This document shows positions 7,100-9,760 of a DNA stretch of 9,760 bases, piece by piece. Position 1 is the first letter of the stretch. Every line of letters starts with the position of its first letter. The translations under genes and the position numbers were made by a program. This stretch comes from BTRG01 sp036986275 (GTDB taxonomy: Bacteria > Pseudomonadota > Gammaproteobacteria > Acidiferrobacterales > SZUA-150): positions 1 to 9,760 of the forward strand of contig BTRG01000073.1 in assembly GCA_036986275.1 (NCBI GenBank), written 5' to 3'. A model generated the notes under the pieces. That model saw nothing but the letters and a program-made list of their open reading frames with translations. It did not search any database and was not told the origin of the DNA.

Positions 7100-8809
7100 A
7101 TGAAAACACGTCTCATCGCACTGTTCAGTCTTGCCGTCCTGCTGACTCTTACGGCCTGCGCCAAGAGTGGTGGTGGTAGCGGAGGCGGCTCGGTTCCCAA
7201 TACCGGCCAACTGGCCGACCCTATGGAGGGCGTGCGCTACAGCACCGCCAGCCAATCGGGGGAGACCAATGCCACTGGAGAATTCCTCTATCTGGACGGT
7301 GAGACCGTCACCTTTTCCATTGGCGATATTGTCTTGGGCAGTGTCACCGCCGCGGCCGCCGTGTCCCTGGCCGATGTCGCCGGCGCCACGCTGCCGGTCA
7401 CCGGCCCCGCGATCAGGCTGGCCGTAAACCGGATCAATAGCATTAAATATGCCGAGCCCCTGGAAGTGGCGGCCAACCTGGCGGTATTCCTGTACACCCT
7501 GGATGACGACGGCGATGCCAGTAACGGCGTCCAGGTCCCGGCGCAGATGCATACCCTGGCCACCGGCATGAGCCTGGATTTCAACCAGCCGTGGGAGGAT
7601 TTTCCCCGGGACTTCCCGCTGCGCCAGCTCCTGGCCGCCGGCCGCAGCGCCGGCCTCTGGGGCGGGGCCCGCCCCGTCCGCAATCCGGCCCTGGCCCTGG
7701 ATGCCCTCTATACCAGCCTCGGCTTGATACCCCAAATCTGGGCCTTTTCCCAAAGCGACACCGACGGCGATGGCGACGGCCCGGGGGGCATTACGGATCG
7801 TGAAATCTATGCCTATGACGCCAACAGCAATTGGACCCTGTGGGAGATCGACGGCGATGGCGACGGCCCGGGGGGCATTACGAGTCGTCGCACCTATGCC
7901 TATGACGCCAATGGCAATTGGACCCTGGAAGCGTACGACCCCGACGGCGACGGCCCGGGGGGCATTACCTATCGTACCACCTATGCCTATGACGCCAATG
8001 GCAACCAGAGCCTGTATGAGCGCGACGACGATGGCGATGGCCCGGGGGGCATTACGCGTCGCGAAACCTGGGCCTATGACACCAACGGCAACCCGACGCT
8101 GTATGAAAAAGATGCCGATGGTGATGGCCCGGGGGGTGTTACGTATCGTTCTACCTCTGCCTATGACGCCAATGGCAACTGGACCCTGTATGAGCGCGAC
8201 GACGATGGCGACGGCCCGGGGGGCATTACGTATCGTAATACCTACGCCTATGACGCCAATGGCTACCTGACCCTGTCTGAACGCGACGCCGATGGCGACG
8301 GCCCGGGGGGCATTACCTTTCGTCGCACCTACGCCTATGACGCCAATGGCAACTCGACACTGTATGAGGCTGACGGCGATGGCGACGGTCCGGGGGGCAT
8401 TACGGATCGTCGCAACTATGCCTATGACGTCAATGGCAACCAGACGCTGTATGAAGAGGACGGCGATGGCGACGGTCCGGGGGGCATAACGTATCGTCGC
8501 ACCACTGCCTATGACGCCAATGGCAACCGGACCCTGATTGAAAAGGACGGCGATGGCGACGGCCCGGGGGGCATTACCTATCGTACCACCTATGCCTATG
8601 ACTCCAATGGCAACTTGACCCTGTTGGAGACCGACGCCGACGGCGACGGCCCGGGGGGCATTACGGATCGTCGCGCCTGGGCCTATGACGCCGATGGCAA
8701 CCGGACCCTGGGTGAGAACGACCCCGACGGCGACGGGGTGGTGGATGTGCGTTACACCTACAGCCATACCGCGGTCAATCGCTGGATGCCAATGTTCCCC
8801 GTTGATTGA
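7100..8809 (+). CDS. Outer-membrane-type lipoprotein with eleven DxDGDG/YD-like tandem repeats
   Basis: The 569-residue protein begins with a lipoprotein signal peptide: basic MKTR, a hydrophobic run, and the lipobox LTAC with lipidated Cys20. Alanine at +2 suggests sorting to the outer membrane. A Gly/Ser linker (about 24-31) leads to a domain (about 37-220) with EGVRYSTASQSGETNATGEF and LDDDGDASNGV, patterns I associate with N-terminal modules of many gammaproteobacterial surface lipoproteins. Residues 222-540 are eleven 29-residue repeats (DxDGDGPGGITxR...AYDANGNxTLxEx), and a partial, diverged copy ends the protein. The DxDGDG part resembles calcium-binding loops of EF-hand and thrombospondin type 3 repeats; the AYDANGN part resembles Rhs/YD repeats. 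There is no toxin-like C-terminal domain and no Rhs core. The ribosome binding site AGGAGGT (7088-7094) is perfect, five bases before the ATG. Function is unknown; a calcium-stabilised surface role is inference. Confidence 0.9.
   Translation: MKTRLIALFSLAVLLTLTACAKSGGGSGGGSVPNTGQLADPMEGVRYSTASQSGETNATGEFLYLDGETVTFSIGDIVLGSVTAAAAVSLADVAGATLPVTGPAIRLAVNRINSIKYAEPLEVAANLAVFLYTLDDDGDASNGVQVPAQMHTLATGMSLDFNQPWEDFPRDFPLRQLLAAGRSAGLWGGARPVRNPALALDALYTSLGLIPQIWAFSQSDTDGDGDGPGGITDREIYAYDANSNWTLWEIDGDGDGPGGITSRRTYAYDANGNWTLEAYDPDGDGPGGITYRTTYAYDANGNQSLYERDDDGDGPGGITRRETWAYDTNGNPTLYEKDADGDGPGGVTYRSTSAYDANGNWTLYERDDDGDGPGGITYRNTYAYDANGYLTLSERDADGDGPGGITFRRTYAYDANGNSTLYEADGDGDGPGGITDRRNYAYDVNGNQTLYEEDGDGDGPGGITYRRTTAYDANGNRTLIEKDGDGDGPGGITYRTTYAYDSNGNLTLLETDADGDGPGGITDRRAWAYDADGNRTLGENDPDGDGVVDVRYTYSHTAVNRWMPMFPVD
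7763..8719 (+). repeat. 87-bp tandem repeat array, eleven units
   Basis: Eleven uninterrupted 87-bp units start at 7763 and recur every 87 bases, followed at 8720 by a partial copy that diverges after GACCCCGACGGCGACGGG. The most conserved DNA segment of each unit encodes DGDGPGGIT and contains CCGGGGGG in all eleven units. Variation is concentrated at the codons just after each ITxR and after GN. Because 87 is a multiple of three, gain or loss of whole units by recombination or slippage would keep the reading frame. No spacing indels are seen between units. Confidence 0.95.
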
Positions 8810-8839
8810 TTGGGCGGTGCTGGCCTAAATGCAGCGTAG

Positions 8840-9027
8840 CGTAATCCGGGGCTCTACCCGAACACCACTGCGGGCACTATGTACCCATAGAGAACCACCC
8901 CTATCCCAGCCTTCCCCCTGTAAAGGGGGGAAGGAGTCATGATTTGCTGGCTTAGCCATCGTAATCCGGGGCTTTATCCAGACCCACTACGGTCACTATG
9001 CACCCACCACTACGGGCACTACGTCCC
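8840..9027. repeat. Diverged direct repeats flanking a hairpin (MITE-like composite)
   Basis: A segment of about 47 bp at 8840-8887 recurs at 8960-9006, exactly 120 bases later, with most bases identical and one indel. Both begin CGTAATCCGGGGCT, which resembles the right arm of the palindrome at 6905-6937 with its left arm lost. The second half (CCACTACGGGCACTA-type, about 22 bases) occurs a third time at 9006-9027, directly after the second copy. Between the direct repeats lies the hairpin at 8910-8934. No transposase is encoded. The arrangement looks like debris of non-autonomous dispersed elements. Confidence 0.65.
8910..8934. repeat. Perfect 9-bp GC-rich hairpin
   Basis: CCTTCCCCC (8910-8918) pairs perfectly with GGGGGAAGG (8926-8934) around a short loop. 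Hairpins of this CCTTCCCCCTGTAAAG type are dispersed in many proteobacterial intergenic regions. It lies 100 bases after the lipoprotein stop and could end or stabilise that transcript, but no T-run follows on either strand, so it is not called an intrinsic terminator. Confidence 0.7.
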
Positions 9028-9277
9028 TGAGGGGTAATGGGACAAACGCTAACTGTTTACCTGTCCCCGCGCCTGACCTGGACGGCGGCCTGCGCGATAG
9101 TTTCCGTTCTCAACACCGTGGTCCCAGACCCATCGCCCGGAGCAGCGACAACACCCACTGCCAGGGCCTGGCCACTAACTATTCAGGAAACACGCATATA
9201 TAGTCCAGGGACACTCCATCCGGGGATAGCTTTCCCAACATAAGCCGCTATACTGTTCGCCCTGTTTGAGGAGCCGC
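9028..9277 (+). promoter_or_regulatory. moaC upstream region with possible -10
   Basis: TATACT (9249-9254) is a good -10 candidate (five of six), but no convincing -35 lies 16-18 bases upstream. Transcription would start near 9261, giving a short leader of about 28 bases before moaC. TGAGGAG (9267-9273) is the ribosome binding site. The remainder of this stretch holds no gene I can support: a 68-codon frame from ATG 9037 has a cramped ribosome binding site and a low-complexity, unrecognisable product. No molybdenum cofactor riboswitch was recognised. Confidence 0.35.
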
Positions 9278-9292
9278 ATGAATAAATTATGA
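9278..9292 (+). CDS. Four-codon leader mini-ORF overlapping the moaC start
   Basis: ATG 9278 begins a frame encoding only MNKL and ending at TGA 9290-9292. The TGA overlaps the moaC ATG (9289-9291) as ATGA. The ribosome binding site AGGAG (9269-9273) is four bases from this ATG but fifteen from the moaC ATG, which is too far for ordinary initiation. Translation of the mini-ORF may therefore deliver ribosomes to moaC by termination-reinitiation. The geometry is seen in the sequence; translation is inferred. Confidence 0.4.
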   Translation: MNKL

Positions 9293-9760
9293 GCAAACTT
9301 ACTCATCTGAATACGAAGGGCGAGGCCCATATGGTCGATGTGGGCGATAAACCATCGACGACCCGCGAGGCGGTCGCCGAGGGCCACATCACTATGCGGG
9401 CGAGCACGCTCCAACTTGTCACTGAGGGCAACAATAAAAAAGGGGATGTGCTGGCGACGGCGCGTATCGCCGGCATCATGGCCGCCAAAAAAACCTCGGG
9501 GCTCATTCCCCTGTGCCATCCCATCCCCATCAGCGGTATCGAGCTTGAACTGGAGACGCGGGACACCCCGGCACAGGTCTATTGCCGCGCCAGCGTTCGC
9601 ACCCAGGGACAGACTGGCATAGAAATGGAGGCCCTGACAGCGGTACAGATTGCCCTGCTGACGGTATATGACATGTGCAAGGCCGTGGACCGCGGCATGG
9701 AAATCCGCGATGTGCGACTACTGAGCAAGTCCGGAGGCCGATCTGGAGCCTGGCAGCGAG
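9289..9760 (+). CDS. moaC: Cyclic pyranopterin monophosphate synthase MoaC (3' end beyond window)
   Basis: MoaC converts the MoaA product 3',8-cyclo-GTP into cyclic pyranopterin monophosphate, completing the first stage of molybdenum cofactor synthesis. The 157 codons present cover almost the whole protein (usual length about 160), and the frame is still open at the window edge. The N-terminus MSKLTHLNTKGEAHMVDV matches the family. Active-site residues known from E. coli are at the same positions: Lys51 (NNKKGD), His77 (LCHP), Glu112 and Glu114 (GIEMEA), Asp128 and Lys131 (YDMCKA). The end SKSGGRSGAW is the usual C-terminal region. An in-frame TAA at 9283-9285 excludes any longer N-terminus, so ATG 9289 is the start. 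It is on the strand opposite to moaA, about 3.6 kb away. Whether moaD, moaE or moeA follows cannot be seen. Confidence 0.96.
   Translation, partial: MSKLTHLNTKGEAHMVDVGDKPSTTREAVAEGHITMRASTLQLVTEGNNKKGDVLATARIAGIMAAKKTSGLIPLCHPIPISGIELELETRDTPAQVYCRASVRTQGQTGIEMEALTAVQIALLTVYDMCKAVDRGMEIRDVRLLSKSGGRSGAWQR

Noticed and set aside
7763..8719. CRISPR array
   Set aside because: The 87-bp period has no short repeat with unique spacers; the units are coding and in frame, and no cas gene is nearby.
9037..9243. Small 68-codon plus-strand frame upstream of moaC
   Set aside because: GAGGGG is only two bases from the ATG, the product is Pro/Thr/Ala-rich without recognisable motifs, and it starts at the edge of the dispersed repeats.

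Overview
The window looks like chromosomal DNA of a gammaproteobacterium able to respire both with and without oxygen. No taxonomic name can be read from sequence alone. The case rests on a complete FNR/ANR-type regulator next to hemN (an arrangement known from Pseudomonas and relatives), a proteobacterial BirA operator in front of bioB, a COX15-type heme A synthase, and short palindromic repeats of the kind dispersed in gamma/betaproteobacterial genomes.

Layout. Positions 1-331 are an AT-rich left flank with no gene that can be supported. From 332 to 5699 five genes lie on the minus strand; in transcription order they are moaA (5699-4701), a TatD-associated-type radical SAM gene (4575-3916), hemN (3814-2426), fnr/anr (2315-1557) and bioB (1300-332). 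The 100-260 bp gaps and separate control sites argue against one simple operon: a near-consensus FNR box with a matching -10 precedes the small radical SAM gene, and a BirA operator overlaps the -35 of bioB. From 5700 onward all genes are on the plus strand: ctaA (5828-6859), a 569-residue repeat lipoprotein (7100-8809), and moaC (9289 to beyond the right edge, missing only its last residues). Dispersed palindromic repeats lie on both sides of the lipoprotein gene.

How it fits together. Four of the five minus-strand genes encode radical SAM [4Fe-4S] enzymes (BioB, HemN, MoaA and one of unknown function), and the fifth encodes an oxygen-sensing Fe-S regulator. HemN makes heme without oxygen, while CtaA makes heme A for an aa3-type oxidase. 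MoaA and MoaC together perform the first step of molybdenum cofactor synthesis, needed by nitrate, DMSO and similar reductases; here they are split onto opposite strands about 3.6 kb apart.

The most unusual items are the lipoprotein, with eleven 29-residue repeats that combine a DxDGDG calcium-loop-like motif with an Rhs/YD-like AYDANGN motif; the FNR-type promoter whose predicted start falls on the A of the radical SAM start codon; and the four-codon mini-ORF that overlaps the moaC start.
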